Assembly: GCF_021559775.1 (NCBI RefSeq)
Contig: NZ_CP056047.1
Coordinates: forward strand, 2,294,001-2,358,000
Reading direction: 5' to 3'
DNA: 64,000 bases
From: Gillisella vitis
Lineage (GTDB): Bacteria > Pseudomonadota > Alphaproteobacteria > Rhizobiales > Rhizobiaceae
How positions within the stretch are numbered: position 1 is the stretch's first letter; each line of letters opens with the position of its first letter. The position numbers and the translations under genes are program-made. The notes below the pieces were generated by a model. That model worked only from the letters and a program-made list of their open reading frames with translations, was not told the DNA's origin and did not search any database. This document shows positions 9,757 to 19,179 of this stretch, one piece after another.

Positions 9757-9951
9757 GGCTTCGCCCCCCTCATCCGGCTGCCGCCACCTTCTCCCCGCCG
9801 GGGAGAAGACGCGAGCTGCCAGCGCCTCGTTGATATCGCAACCTTTTCGAACACGGCAAGTGCGGCATTTCACTTGGAGCAAGGCATCACCACTCGTCTC
9901 TTCTCCCCGGCGGGGAGAAGGTCCCGGCAGGGGGATGAGGGGGGCGAAGCC
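9757..9951. repeat. RIME-like palindromic element inside the xdh operon
   Basis: The ends GGCTTCGCCCCCCTCATCC and GGATGAGGGGGGCGAAGCC are inverted copies about 195 bp apart. Inside, each half carries a CTTCTCCCC...GGGGAGAAG hairpin. This matches the style of rhizobial intergenic mosaic elements. It fills the whole xdhA-xdhB gap. Confidence 0.8.
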
Positions 9952-9986
9952 ATATTATGTTGCCACGGATGCAAGGAACCAACCCC

Positions 9987-12332
9987 ATGGATAAGGCCCT
10001 TTTCACCACCACTGCCACCATCCAGGGTCCGATGCATCAATCGCTGCGCCATGATTCAGCCCATAAGCATGTGGCTGGAAGTGCCGAATATATCGACGAT
10101 ATTCCAGAACCCGCAGGCCTGTTGCACGGCGCGCTCGGCATGGCGGATCGCGCCAATGCCGACATTCTCTCCATCGATCTGTCCGGTGTTCAGACCTATC
10201 CCGGCGTCGTCGCGGTGCTGACGGCCAGCGACATTCCCGGCACCAACGATGTCTCCTCCGGTGGACGCCATGACGAGCCGTTGATCGCCACCGACAGGGT
10301 GGAGTTTCACGGCCAGACCGTTTTTGCGGTAATTGCCGAGACCCGCGACGCGGCCCGCAAGGCAGCACGGCTCGCCAAAATAGAATACCGCGACCTGCCC
10401 TTCTGGACCGATATCGATTCAGCACTAGAAAATGGCGCGCCGCTCGTCACCCCAGGCATGGTGCTGAAGCGCGGCACGCCGGAAAGCGAGCTGGACAAGG
10501 CCGAGCACCGGCTGCAAGGCGCGATGCGGATCGGCGGACAGGAGCATTTCTATCTGGAAAGCCATATCGCGCTGGCCATTCCCGGCGAAGACGATGATGT
10601 CACCGTCTGGTCATCGACCCAGCATCCGTCGGAAATCCAGCATATCGTTGGCCATGTGCTGGATATTTCCTCGCATGCGATCACGGTCAATGTGCGGCGC
10701 ATGGGCGGCGGCTTCGGTGGCAAGGAAACCCAGGGCAATCAGTTTGCGGCACTGGCGGCCTTGGCCGCCAAGAAGCTCAACCGGGCTGTGAAGTTTCGTC
10801 CGGACCGCGACGAAGACATGAGCGTTACCGGCAAACGCCATGATTTTAAAATGGATTTCGACGTTGCCTTCGATGGTGATGGCCGTATCCACGCCATAGA
10901 AGCAAACTTCGCCGCCCGCTGCGGCTATTCCTCGGATCTTTCCGGCCCCGTCACCGACCGGGCGCTGTTTCACGCCGATAGCAGCTATTTCTACCCGCAT
11001 GTGAAGCTGACCTCTCAACCGCTGAAAACCCACACGGTCTCCAACACCGCCTATCGCGGCTTCGGCGGGCCGCAGGGCATGCTGGGGGCCGAACGGGTGA
11101 TCGAGGAAATCGCCTACGCCTTGCGCAAAGACCCGCTTGAGGTTCGCAAGGCCAATTTCTACGGCGAGACCGGCTCTGACCGCGACCTGACGCCCTATCA
11201 CCAGCAGGTCACCGACAATATCATCGCCCGCGTGGTCGAGGAGCTGGAAACCTCCTGCGATTATCAGGCACGGCGCGCCGCGATTGTTGACTTCAACAGA
11301 ACCAGCCCGGTGATCCGCAAGGGCATTGCTCTGACCCCGGTCAAGTTCGGTATCTCCTTCACCATGACTGCTTTTAATCAGGCAGGCGCGCTGGTGCATG
11401 TCTATCAAGACGGCTCCATCCATCTTAACCATGGCGGCACAGAAATGGGCCAGGGCCTTTATACCAAGGTGGCCCAGGTGATTGCCGATGGCTTCCAGGT
11501 TGATATCGACAAGGTAAAGATCACTGCCACCACGACGGGCAAGGTGCCGAATACCTCGGCCACCGCCGCCTCCTCCGGCTCGGACCTGAACGGCATGGCC
11601 GCTTACGACGCCGTGCGCCAGATCAAGGAGCGGCTGGTGGCGTTTGCTTCGGAAAAATGGGGCGTGTCGCAGGCCGAAGTGGTGTTCCTGCCCAACCGTG
11701 TCAGGGTCGGCGGTGAAGAGATTGCCTTCCCCGATTTCATCCGCCAGGCCTATTTCGCCCGCGTCCAGCTTTCCGCAGCTGGTTTCTACAAGACACCGAA
11801 AATCCACTGGAACCGCGAAACCGGGCGCGGCACGCCGTTCTATTACTATGCCTATGGCGCGTCCTGCACAGAAGTCTCAATCGATACGCTGACCGGGGAA
11901 TATCTTGTTGACCGTACCGATATTCTCCACGATGTCGGCAAATCGCTTAATCCGGCCATCGATATCGGCCAGATCGAAGGCGGTTTTGTGCAGGGCATGG
12001 GCTGGCTGACCACGGAGGAATTGTGGTGGGACGGCAAGGGGCGGCTGCGCACCCATGCGCCCTCCACCTACAAGATCCCGCTCGCCTCCGACCGGCCGAA
12101 GATTTTCAACGTCAAGCTGGCGGACTGGGCGGAAAATACCGAACTCACCATTGGCCGTTCCAAGGCGGTCGGCGAGCCGCCCTTCATGCTGGCCAATTCG
12201 GTGCTGGAGGCGATCTCCATGGCAGCGGCCAGCGTGGCCGATTACCGGTTCTGCGCGCGCCTCGATACACCCGCCACGCCGGAGCGGGTATTGATGGCGG
12301 TGGAACGTTTGAAGGAGGCACAGCGCGCGTGA
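9987..12332 (+). CDS. xdhB: Xanthine dehydrogenase molybdopterin-binding subunit
   Basis: A 781-residue large subunit that binds the molybdenum cofactor and hydroxylates hypoxanthine and xanthine to urate. It has the ald_Xan_dh_C entry domain (HVAGSAEYIDDIPEP), the Moco-loop motif GGGFGGKE, AYRGFGGPQG, GTEMGQGLYTKVAQV and a C-terminal VGEPPFMLANSVLEAI that carries the catalytic Glu region (AVGEPP). AAGGAA about 10 nt upstream supports the ATG at 9987 rather than an upstream one at 9957. Its stop overlaps the xdhC start. Confidence 0.95.
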   Translation: MDKALFTTTATIQGPMHQSLRHDSAHKHVAGSAEYIDDIPEPAGLLHGALGMADRANADILSIDLSGVQTYPGVVAVLTASDIPGTNDVSSGGRHDEPLIATDRVEFHGQTVFAVIAETRDAARKAARLAKIEYRDLPFWTDIDSALENGAPLVTPGMVLKRGTPESELDKAEHRLQGAMRIGGQEHFYLESHIALAIPGEDDDVTVWSSTQHPSEIQHIVGHVLDISSHAITVNVRRMGGGFGGKETQGNQFAALAALAAKKLNRAVKFRPDRDEDMSVTGKRHDFKMDFDVAFDGDGRIHAIEANFAARCGYSSDLSGPVTDRALFHADSSYFYPHVKLTSQPLKTHTVSNTAYRGFGGPQGMLGAERVIEEIAYALRKDPLEVRKANFYGETGSDRDLTPYHQQVTDNIIARVVEELETSCDYQARRAAIVDFNRTSPVIRKGIALTPVKFGISFTMTAFNQAGALVHVYQDGSIHLNHGGTEMGQGLYTKVAQVIADGFQVDIDKVKITATTTGKVPNTSATAASSGSDLNGMAAYDAVRQIKERLVAFASEKWGVSQAEVVFLPNRVRVGGEEIAFPDFIRQAYFARVQLSAAGFYKTPKIHWNRETGRGTPFYYYAYGASCTEVSIDTLTGEYLVDRTDILHDVGKSLNPAIDIGQIEGGFVQGMGWLTTEELWWDGKGRLRTHAPSTYKIPLASDRPKIFNVKLADWAENTELTIGRSKAVGEPPFMLANSVLEAISMAAASVADYRFCARLDTPATPERVLMAVERLKEAQRA

Positions 12333-13132
12333 CTGATCTTTCCGGCGCAGTGCTTGCCGCCTTCCTCGCGCGTCATGCAGACTGTGTGGCGGTGACTGTC
12401 ACCGAAGCCAAAGGCTCGACCCCACGCGATGTGGGTGCTCTGATGGTGGTGGCGCGCGACAGCGTATTCGGCACCATCGGCGGCGGGCAGCTGGAATATC
12501 TGGCAATTGAAAAAGCCCGCACCATGCTGGCAGCAGGCGAAGATGAAGCGGTGCTGAGCGTGCCCCTTGGCCCGGAAATCGGCCAATGCTGCGGTGGGCG
12601 GGTGACGCTGACGCTTGCCCTGATGACACCGGACCGTCGGCGGGCTCTGCTGGCTGGCGAGGATCAGGCACGCCGGGCCTGGCCGCAGGTCTTCATTTTT
12701 GGTGCTGGCCATGTTGGGCTGGCGCTAGCCGCCGCCTTGGCACCACTGCCGTTTCGCACCCGGCTGATCGATGCACGCGACGCAATCGATGGCGAGGTGC
12801 CAACCGGTATTCCGCTTGACCGCACGGCCATGCCGGAAAGCCATGTGGCGCAAATCGCGCCCGGCGGTGCTGTTGTCATCGTCACCCATGACCATGCGCT
12901 GGATTTCCTGATTGCCCGCGAAGCCTTGGCCCGCGACGATCTCGCCTATATCGGCATGATCGGCTCTGCCACCAAACGCGCCACGTTTGCCCATTGGCTG
13001 GAACGCGAGGGCGACAGTCCGGCAAGACTCGACCGACTGATCCTGCCAATCGGCGCAAGCGCCATCAAGGATAAGCGCCCGCCTGTCATCGCCGCGCTGG
13101 TCGCCGCCGAACTGGTCAACCGCCTGCTGTAA
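12329..13132 (+). CDS. xdhC: Xanthine dehydrogenase accessory protein XdhC
   Basis: A 267-residue chaperone that binds and sulfurates molybdenum cofactor and inserts it into XdhB. It starts at a GTG that overlaps the xdhB stop (GTGA), with GAAGGAGG about 10 nt upstream, so the two are translationally coupled. Visible motifs are KGSTPRDVGALM, GTIGGGQLEYLA, GQCCGGRVTL and a Rossmann segment FIFGAGHVGLALA, then IGMIGSATKRATF. Reading the frame further upstream would run antisense-like through xdhB and was rejected. Confidence 0.93.
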   Translation: MTDLSGAVLAAFLARHADCVAVTVTEAKGSTPRDVGALMVVARDSVFGTIGGGQLEYLAIEKARTMLAAGEDEAVLSVPLGPEIGQCCGGRVTLTLALMTPDRRRALLAGEDQARRAWPQVFIFGAGHVGLALAAALAPLPFRTRLIDARDAIDGEVPTGIPLDRTAMPESHVAQIAPGGAVVIVTHDHALDFLIAREALARDDLAYIGMIGSATKRATFAHWLEREGDSPARLDRLILPIGASAIKDKRPPVIAALVAAELVNRLL

Positions 13133-13196
13133 ACCAGCCTCACGCAGGGATGCTCTGCCATTCAAGCGTGATGATGGCAATGAAAGAACCGACACG

Positions 13197-14933
13197 ATGA
13201 GCGCCCTGGAAAAGCTACAGGCCCAGCGCCAGAAACTGGAACCGCTGCTGGCTATGGCGCGCCAGTATAAGCCAGCCGATCTGGCCAAATTGCCGCCAGA
13301 AGACCGCCGCAAGGCCGAGGATCTGCAACAGATGGCCTGCAAGGCCGCACGCGATCTGGCCGAGATTTCGATCCGCCTTCACGACCATGCCGGGGCAACA
13401 GAGCTTCTACAAGCGGTTCTATTGATCCACGCCGACCCATCCGCCCATAGCCGGCTTGCCGATCTGGCCCAGATCAACGGGCGCTGGCCGGACGCAATCG
13501 CCCATTATCAGGCCGCGATAGCAGCAGGCGGCCCGAATGCCACGCTCTACAGCGCCCTTGCCCATTGCCTGAAACAGGCTGGCCGCCATCAGGAGGCCAA
13601 TGAGGCCTACGATCTTCTCCTCAACCACGACCCGAACCATTTGGTCGCGCTGAGTGACAAAAGTTTCCGCAGCCTGATTGCAGGTGATTTCGAGCAGGGA
13701 CTTGCGCTGGCGGAGCGGGCGGTAAGCGCCCATCCCGGCGACATCACAGCCCATTTTTACCTGGGACAGGCGTTGCAGGGCGTCGGGCGGATGGATGAGG
13801 CAAAAGCCGCCTATCGCAAGGTACTGGACCTCGATCCCACCCATGTCGATAGCTATCTGCTGCTGGGCATGTTGAGCCGCGCCCGGCCAGACGATCCCGA
13901 TATCGCCGCCATGCAGGCCCTGCATGCAGCGCTGGCAGAGGAACCTGCCCGACGGCTGAAACTCGGCTTTGCGCTTTACAAGGCGCTGAACGATATCAGC
14001 CGATATGACGACGCCTTCACCTATCTTGAAGATGCCAACCGTGAACGGCGGCGGCAATTCACGGCCTATACCATTGATCAGGATCTTGACCTCATGCAGG
14101 CATTGGAAGCTCGGTTCACCCCCGACTTCATCCGCTCAACGCAAGACAGCATCGCCAAGGCGGGATATCTCCAGCCGGAACGGCCGATCTTCGTGGTTGG
14201 CCTGCCGCGCTCCGGCACCAGCCTGACCGAACAGATCCTTGCCAGCCACGCCGATGTGTACGGCGCCGGTGAGTTGGAAACGCTGAGCTATGCGATTACC
14301 GACGCCTTCTTCGAGCCAGACCGCCAGACATTGCGCGGCCCCGATAGCGTGACGTCTAAGGCCCTGGCCGATGCGGCCCGGCGCTATATCGTCCCGGTCC
14401 GCGAAAAAGCAGGAAACGCCCGTGTCGTCGATAAGATGCCGGTCAATTTCCTCTGGGTTGGCTTTATCAAGCTGATGTTTCCTGACGCCAGGATCGTCAT
14501 TATGAAGCGCGATCCGCTGGCCAGCGGCTTTGCGCTTTATTCCAGCTATTTTCCCAGCGACGGCATGCAATATAGCTACGACCAGACCGAGACCGCCCAC
14601 TATATCGCCGCCCAGCGGCGACTCTGCGCCCATTGGCAGGCGCTATTTCCTGATGATGTGCTGGAGCTGGGCTATGAGCAGCTAACGCTCGACCAGGAAG
14701 GCGAAACCCGCCGCCTGCTGGATTTTTGCGGACTGCCCTGGGACGCAAACTGCCTCGATTTCCACAAGGCTGAACGCGCGGTGATGACACTCAGCAGCGC
14801 CCAGGTCCGCCAAGGCCTCTATAGCGGCGTCGATAAAAAAACCGCCCATTACCGCCACCATTTGGGCGAGATGATCGCGGGGCTGGTGGGCGCTGGCCTG
14901 ATCAACGAAGAACGCCTTGCAGCAAATGCCTGA
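13197..14933 (+). CDS. TPR-repeat sulfotransferase-like protein
   Basis: A 578-residue cytoplasmic protein. Residues 1 to about 280 are helical with several TPR-like units (for example ALAHCLKQAGRHQEANEAYDLLL and YLGQALQGVGRMDEAKAAYRKVL). Residues from about 330 form a sulfotransferase domain whose PAPS 5'-phosphate loop reads FVVGLPRSGTSLTEQIL, with a later MKRDPLASGFALYSSYF resembling the 3'-phosphate binding region. The acceptor is unknown. It lies 64 bp after xdhC on the same strand, so it may share the operon, though no link to purine breakdown is known to me. Confidence 0.85.
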   Translation: MSALEKLQAQRQKLEPLLAMARQYKPADLAKLPPEDRRKAEDLQQMACKAARDLAEISIRLHDHAGATELLQAVLLIHADPSAHSRLADLAQINGRWPDAIAHYQAAIAAGGPNATLYSALAHCLKQAGRHQEANEAYDLLLNHDPNHLVALSDKSFRSLIAGDFEQGLALAERAVSAHPGDITAHFYLGQALQGVGRMDEAKAAYRKVLDLDPTHVDSYLLLGMLSRARPDDPDIAAMQALHAALAEEPARRLKLGFALYKALNDISRYDDAFTYLEDANRERRRQFTAYTIDQDLDLMQALEARFTPDFIRSTQDSIAKAGYLQPERPIFVVGLPRSGTSLTEQILASHADVYGAGELETLSYAITDAFFEPDRQTLRGPDSVTSKALADAARRYIVPVREKAGNARVVDKMPVNFLWVGFIKLMFPDARIVIMKRDPLASGFALYSSYFPSDGMQYSYDQTETAHYIAAQRRLCAHWQALFPDDVLELGYEQLTLDQEGETRRLLDFCGLPWDANCLDFHKAERAVMTLSSAQVRQGLYSGVDKKTAHYRHHLGEMIAGLVGAGLINEERLAANA

Positions 14934-15278
14934 GCCTGCTGGCGGGCAACCAGACGCCATCGGCAACCTGTTCAGGGAGCCTATCGTCAAGGCCGACATC
15001 CCGCCTCAGATCCTCTGGCAGATCTTGGCTTCGACGACTGATTTTCGGACCAGAAAGACCGCTCATCATCGTGCTAAAAAACCTCTCAATGAGGCATGAC
15101 AATGCTTTCGCAGATGGCATAATGCTCCGCGGCTCCCCAAAATCTATTGATGTGTGAGACCGGGCGGGCAGAGGCATACATTCAGCAGCCACACCCGGCT
15201 TGATATGTGGATATTGGCGGCAATTGCCTCAACAATCCAATCGGATTACGATGCTCATCCATAAAGAGAGCTTATCTG
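14934..15278. other. Intergenic region before the LysR gene
   Basis: I see no open frame with a plausible start, no tRNA-like structure and no clear inverted repeat in these 345 bp. The promoter of the LysR-type gene should lie here. Confidence 0.5.
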
Positions 15279-16196
15279 ATGAAATTGTCGAAACAGTTCC
15301 CCGTCAATGCCCTGCGCGTGTTCGAGGCCGTCGCCCGCCACAATGGCTTTACCCGCGCCGCCGAAGAACTGGGCATGACGCAGACGGCGGTGAGCTACCA
15401 GATCAAGTTGCTGGAGGATAATCTCGGCACGCTGCTGTTCCTACGAACGTCAAGGCAAATCAGCCTGACCGAGGCGGGGGAGCGGCTGCTGCCGAAAACG
15501 CGGGAAGGCTTCGAGCTGCTGCGCGAGGCCGTGGCACTGGCAAGGCATGAGGCAAGCGAGGTTCTGGAAATCCATTCCACGCCGACCTTCGCCTCCCACT
15601 GGCTGGCGCGCCATCTCGGCAGCTTTCAACTCCTGCATCCAGGTATTGCCGTGCGCCTGCTGCGAAGCGATGAGAAGCAGCGGGATTTTGCCCGTGACGG
15701 CGGCGATGTCGGCATTCATATCGGCAAGGAGCCGGTAGCCGGATTGATCTGCCATCCGATTTTGAAGCTGGATTATGCACCCATGCTCAGTCCGGCGCTG
15801 GCCGACAGCATTGGCGGCATCCGCGAACCCGCAGATCTCCTCAAACTGCCGCGCGTGAGCAGTTGCGAGGATTGGTGGGCGGACTGGTTTCACAGCGCTG
15901 GCATTACATCTCCCCTGCCAGCCTCTATCGGCCTCGACGCGCAGGGCGCCCTCGACCTTCAAGCCGGTGCAGCTATGGCCGGACATGGCGTCGCCATTCT
16001 CAGCCCCTTCTATGTCGAGGAAGAAATCGCATCTGGCCGTCTGATCCAGCCCTTCGAGCTGCTGTTGGGCGATGACCAGATCTATTGGCTGGTTTACCCA
16101 CCAACCCGGCGCACGCTACCGAAGGTCAAAGCCTTTCACCAATGGCTGATCGCAAGCCTGCCACCCTTCGAACTGAACGGTGTCCATACGTCCTGA
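15279..16196 (+). CDS. LysR-family regulator, GcvA-like
   Basis: A 305-residue regulator. The N-terminal winged helix reads FPVNALRVFEAVARHNGFTRAAEELGMTQTAVSYQIKLLE and the wing ends in SLTEAGERLLP. The remainder is a periplasmic-binding-protein-like effector domain with WWADWFHSAG and GHGVAILSPFYVEEEIASGRL, typical of the GcvA/AmpR branch. The ATG at 15279 follows AAAGAGAG. It is just upstream of puuD-guaD on the same strand and probably regulates purine breakdown, perhaps sensing urate or another intermediate; that role is inferred from position only. Confidence 0.88.
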   Translation: MKLSKQFPVNALRVFEAVARHNGFTRAAEELGMTQTAVSYQIKLLEDNLGTLLFLRTSRQISLTEAGERLLPKTREGFELLREAVALARHEASEVLEIHSTPTFASHWLARHLGSFQLLHPGIAVRLLRSDEKQRDFARDGGDVGIHIGKEPVAGLICHPILKLDYAPMLSPALADSIGGIREPADLLKLPRVSSCEDWWADWFHSAGITSPLPASIGLDAQGALDLQAGAAMAGHGVAILSPFYVEEEIASGRLIQPFELLLGDDQIYWLVYPPTRRTLPKVKAFHQWLIASLPPFELNGVHTS

Positions 16197-16226
16197 TCCC
16201 CGCTCAATCTGCCTAAAACATACGCA

Positions 16227-16259
16227 TGCACATATTTTTGCACATCTACCAAAATGTGC
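16227..16259. promoter_or_regulatory. TGCACAT repeats upstream of puuD
   Basis: TGCACAT occurs twice in direct orientation (16227-16233 and 16239-16245) and once as an inverted partial copy ATGTGC (16254-16259), about 60 bp before the puuD start. They may be binding sites for the adjacent LysR regulator. Confidence 0.4.
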
Positions 16260-16320
16260 CCTTCCCTTGGCCGCCAGTATTTTGCAATGTCTCTGGTCGG
16301 GAGAGTCAAAGAGGTCAACC

Positions 16321-17553
16321 ATGTATGAATTCGCCATCGCCTGGGAATGGCTGGCTTTTGCGGTCCGCTGGCTGCATGTCGTCACCGCCATCGCCTGGAT
16401 CGGTTCTTCCTTCTATTTCATCGCGCTGGATCTGGGTCTCGTCAAACGCCCAGGCATGCCGGAGGGCGTCTATGGCGAGGAATGGCAGGTGCATGGCGGC
16501 GGCTTTTACCATGTGCAGAAATATCTGGTGGCACCTGCCTCGATGCCGCAGCATCTGACCTGGTTCAAATGGGAAAGCTATGCCACATGGCTCTCCGGCT
16601 TTGCCATGCTCTGCGTGGTCTATTACGGCGGGGCCGATCTGTTTTTGATCGACCGCAGCGTGCTCGACCTCACCCAACCGGAGGCCATCGGCCTGTCGAT
16701 GGCTTCGCTTGCCATCGGCTGGATCTGTTACGACCTGTTGTGCAAATCCCCGATCGGCAGGAATACCTGGGGCCTGATGATCCTGCTGTATATCCTTCTG
16801 GTCGCGATGGCCTGGGGCTATACGCAGGTGTTTACCGGGCGTGCCGCCTTCCTGCATCTGGGCGCGTTTACTGCGACAATCATGACCGCCAATGTGTTCT
16901 TCATCATCATGCCCAACCAGCGCGTCGTGGTGGCCGATCTGATTGCGGGGCGTAAACCCGACCCGAAATACGGCATGATTGCCAAGCAGCGCTCGCTGCA
17001 CAACAACTACCTGACGCTTCCCGTCGTGTTTTTCATGCTGTCCAACCATTATCCGCTGGCCTTCGCCACCACCTATAATTGGATTATCGCAGCGCTGGTC
17101 TTCCTGATGGGCGTCACCATCCGCCACTGGTTCAACACCACCCATGCCCGCAAAGGCCGCCCGATCTGGACCTGGATGCTGACCACGGTGATCTTCATCA
17201 TCATCATGTGGCTTTCCACCGTGCAGAAACCGGGCGCTGGCGAATATTCGGCCTTGTCACCCATGCAGCAGCAGTTCATGGCGGATGCACATTTTGGCAG
17301 CGCCCGCGATATCGTCCAGGCGCGCTGTTCCATGTGCCATGCGGCGGAACCGGTCTGGGACGGGCTGACATTTGCGCCCAAGAACGTCAAATTCGAAACC
17401 GATGCCGAGATTGCGGCCCATGCCCGGGAGATCTATATCCAGGCCGGAAGAAGCCACGCCATGCCACCCGGCAATGTTTCCGAAGTCACCCCTCAGGAAC
17501 GCGCCCTGCTGGTCGCCTGGTATGAAAGTGCTGTGAAAGGCAAAAGCCCGTAA
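16321..17553 (+). CDS. puuD: Membrane-bound cytochrome c urate oxidase
   Basis: A 410-residue integral membrane urate hydroxylase that converts urate to 5-hydroxyisourate and hands electrons to the respiratory chain. The N-terminal part has about eight membrane segments (for example WLHVVTAIAWIGSSFYFIALDLGLV). The C-terminal domain carries a heme c site ARCSMCHAAEP. This architecture matches PuuD described in Agrobacterium. The start at 16321 begins right before the first membrane segment; an in-frame start at 16180 would overlap the LysR gene. Its stop shares one base with the guaD start. Confidence 0.93.
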   Translation: MYEFAIAWEWLAFAVRWLHVVTAIAWIGSSFYFIALDLGLVKRPGMPEGVYGEEWQVHGGGFYHVQKYLVAPASMPQHLTWFKWESYATWLSGFAMLCVVYYGGADLFLIDRSVLDLTQPEAIGLSMASLAIGWICYDLLCKSPIGRNTWGLMILLYILLVAMAWGYTQVFTGRAAFLHLGAFTATIMTANVFFIIMPNQRVVVADLIAGRKPDPKYGMIAKQRSLHNNYLTLPVVFFMLSNHYPLAFATTYNWIIAALVFLMGVTIRHWFNTTHARKGRPIWTWMLTTVIFIIIMWLSTVQKPGAGEYSALSPMQQQFMADAHFGSARDIVQARCSMCHAAEPVWDGLTFAPKNVKFETDAEIAAHAREIYIQAGRSHAMPPGNVSEVTPQERALLVAWYESAVKGKSP

Positions 17554-18860
17554 TGACAAAGACCCTGATCCGTGGACGCCTGCTTTCCTTCCGCAGCCAG
17601 CCCCGCGACATCACCGATACAGACAGCTATCTTTTTGAAAGTGATGGCGCAGTCCTAGTGGAAAACGGCCTGATCCTCGCCTCCGGCGCCTATGACAGTG
17701 TCAAGGCAGAGGCCGACGCGCAGACCGTGGAGATTGACCATCGCCCGCATCTGATTCTGCCCGGATTTATCGACTGCCATGTGCATTTTCCGCAAATGCA
17801 GGTGATCGGCTCCTATGCCGCCAATCTGCTGGAATGGCTGAACACCTATACCTTCCCTGAGGAGTGCCGCTTCGTTGAAACCGCCCACGCGGCGCGGATT
17901 GCCACCCATTTTTTCGATGAATTTCTGCGTCAGGGTACAACGACGGCGGTGGCCTATTGCTCGGTCCACAAAACCTCGGCAGATGCCTTCTTTGCCGAGA
18001 GCGCCAGGCGCGGTACACGGATGATCGCCGGCAAGGTGATGATGGACCGCAATGCGCCGCAAGGCCTGCTGGACACGCCGCAAAGCGGCTATGACGAGAC
18101 CAAGGAGCTGATTGAAAGCTGGCACGGACGCGGACGCAACCTCGTCGCCATCACCCCGCGCTTTGCCATCACCTCGACGCCCGCACAGATGGAGCGGACC
18201 CAGGCGCTGGCCCATGAATTCCCGGATCTGCATATCCAGACGCATCTCTCTGAGAACCGCGAGGAAATTGACTTCACCGCCAGTCTTTACCCTGAGTCAA
18301 CTGACTATACGGATATCTACGCCCGCTACGGCCTGCTCGGGCGTAAAACCCTGTTCGGTCACGCCATCCATCTTTCGGAGCGTGAGGCCGACGCTCTCGC
18401 AGAGTCAGGCTCTGTCGCGGTGCATTGCCCAACGTCAAACCTGTTCCTCGGCTCCGGCCTGTTTCCGCTGAAAGCCATCCAGCGGCGGACCAAGCCGGTG
18501 CGCGTCGCCCTTGCCACCGATATCGGCGGCGGCACCAGCTATTCCATGCTGCGCACCCTTGATGAGGCCTACAAGATCCAGCAATTGCTGGGCGAACGGC
18601 TGAACCCGCTCGACAGTTTCTACCATATGACGCTGGGCAATGCCGAGGCCCTGTCGCTTGCCGACAAGATCGGCACGCTAGACCCCGGCACCGAGGCCGA
18701 TCTGGTCGTGCTCAACGCCCATGCCACCCCGGCCATGGCACTGAAAATGGAAGCCGTGACCTCGCTGACCGAAGAACTGTTCCTGATGCAGACGCTCGGC
18801 GATGACCGGGTGGTGGTGGAAACCTATGTGGCGGGCGTGGCGTCGAAACCGCGGATTTAA
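17553..18860 (+). CDS. guaD: Guanine deaminase
   Basis: A 435-residue amidohydrolase-superfamily enzyme turning guanine into xanthine and ammonia, feeding xanthine dehydrogenase. The zinc-binding HxH lies in LPGFIDCHVHFPQMQVIGSYAANLLEWL. TFPEECRF, QTHLSENREEI, HCPTSNLFLGSGLF and VALATDIGGGTSYSML follow in the family order. It overlaps puuD by one base (TAATG), indicating translational coupling. A block of palindromic repeats follows before the ABC transporter genes. Confidence 0.95.
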   Translation: MTKTLIRGRLLSFRSQPRDITDTDSYLFESDGAVLVENGLILASGAYDSVKAEADAQTVEIDHRPHLILPGFIDCHVHFPQMQVIGSYAANLLEWLNTYTFPEECRFVETAHAARIATHFFDEFLRQGTTTAVAYCSVHKTSADAFFAESARRGTRMIAGKVMMDRNAPQGLLDTPQSGYDETKELIESWHGRGRNLVAITPRFAITSTPAQMERTQALAHEFPDLHIQTHLSENREEIDFTASLYPESTDYTDIYARYGLLGRKTLFGHAIHLSEREADALAESGSVAVHCPTSNLFLGSGLFPLKAIQRRTKPVRVALATDIGGGTSYSMLRTLDEAYKIQQLLGERLNPLDSFYHMTLGNAEALSLADKIGTLDPGTEADLVVLNAHATPAMALKMEAVTSLTEELFLMQTLGDDRVVVETYVAGVASKPRI

Positions 18861-18877
18861 CAATACAGCAGACTGCT

Positions 18878-19030
18878 GACAAACCCTGTATTTATCCTCG
18901 ACGTCATGCTCGGCCTCGTGCCGAGCATCTAAACACGTTAATTTAAGCAACAACGTCAATGGTTTATTCAGCGACAGCAGATCCTCGGGACAAGCCCGAG
19001 GATGACGAAATGCCGAGATCGGGGTTTGTC
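18878..19030. repeat. Nested palindromic repeats between guaD and the ABC genes
   Basis: Outer arms GACAAACCC (18878) and GGGTTTGTC (19022) flank two hairpins: ATGCTCGGC/GCCGAGCAT at 18906-18928 and TCCTCGGG/CCCGAGGA at 18982-19002. Such hairpins are common in rhizobial intergenic DNA. They may end or weaken transcription from guaD. The rest of the 319-bp gap holds only the leader of the next gene. Confidence 0.7.
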
Positions 19031-19179
19031 AATCAACTGGCAGATTTAACAATCCGTTGATTTTTTCGCCCTCTGAAAGCTGACTGAAAGCTAGCGCTGC
19101 TACAAACGCTCCACCATCCCGTGGAGGAGACGCGCCGGGGAGCGCGCCACGGAGATTGACCCAGAGGAGGATAATATCC

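Noticed and set aside
9715..10221. A plus-strand frame spanning the xdhA-xdhB repeat
   Set aside because: It mostly translates the palindromic element and the beginning of xdhB out of frame.
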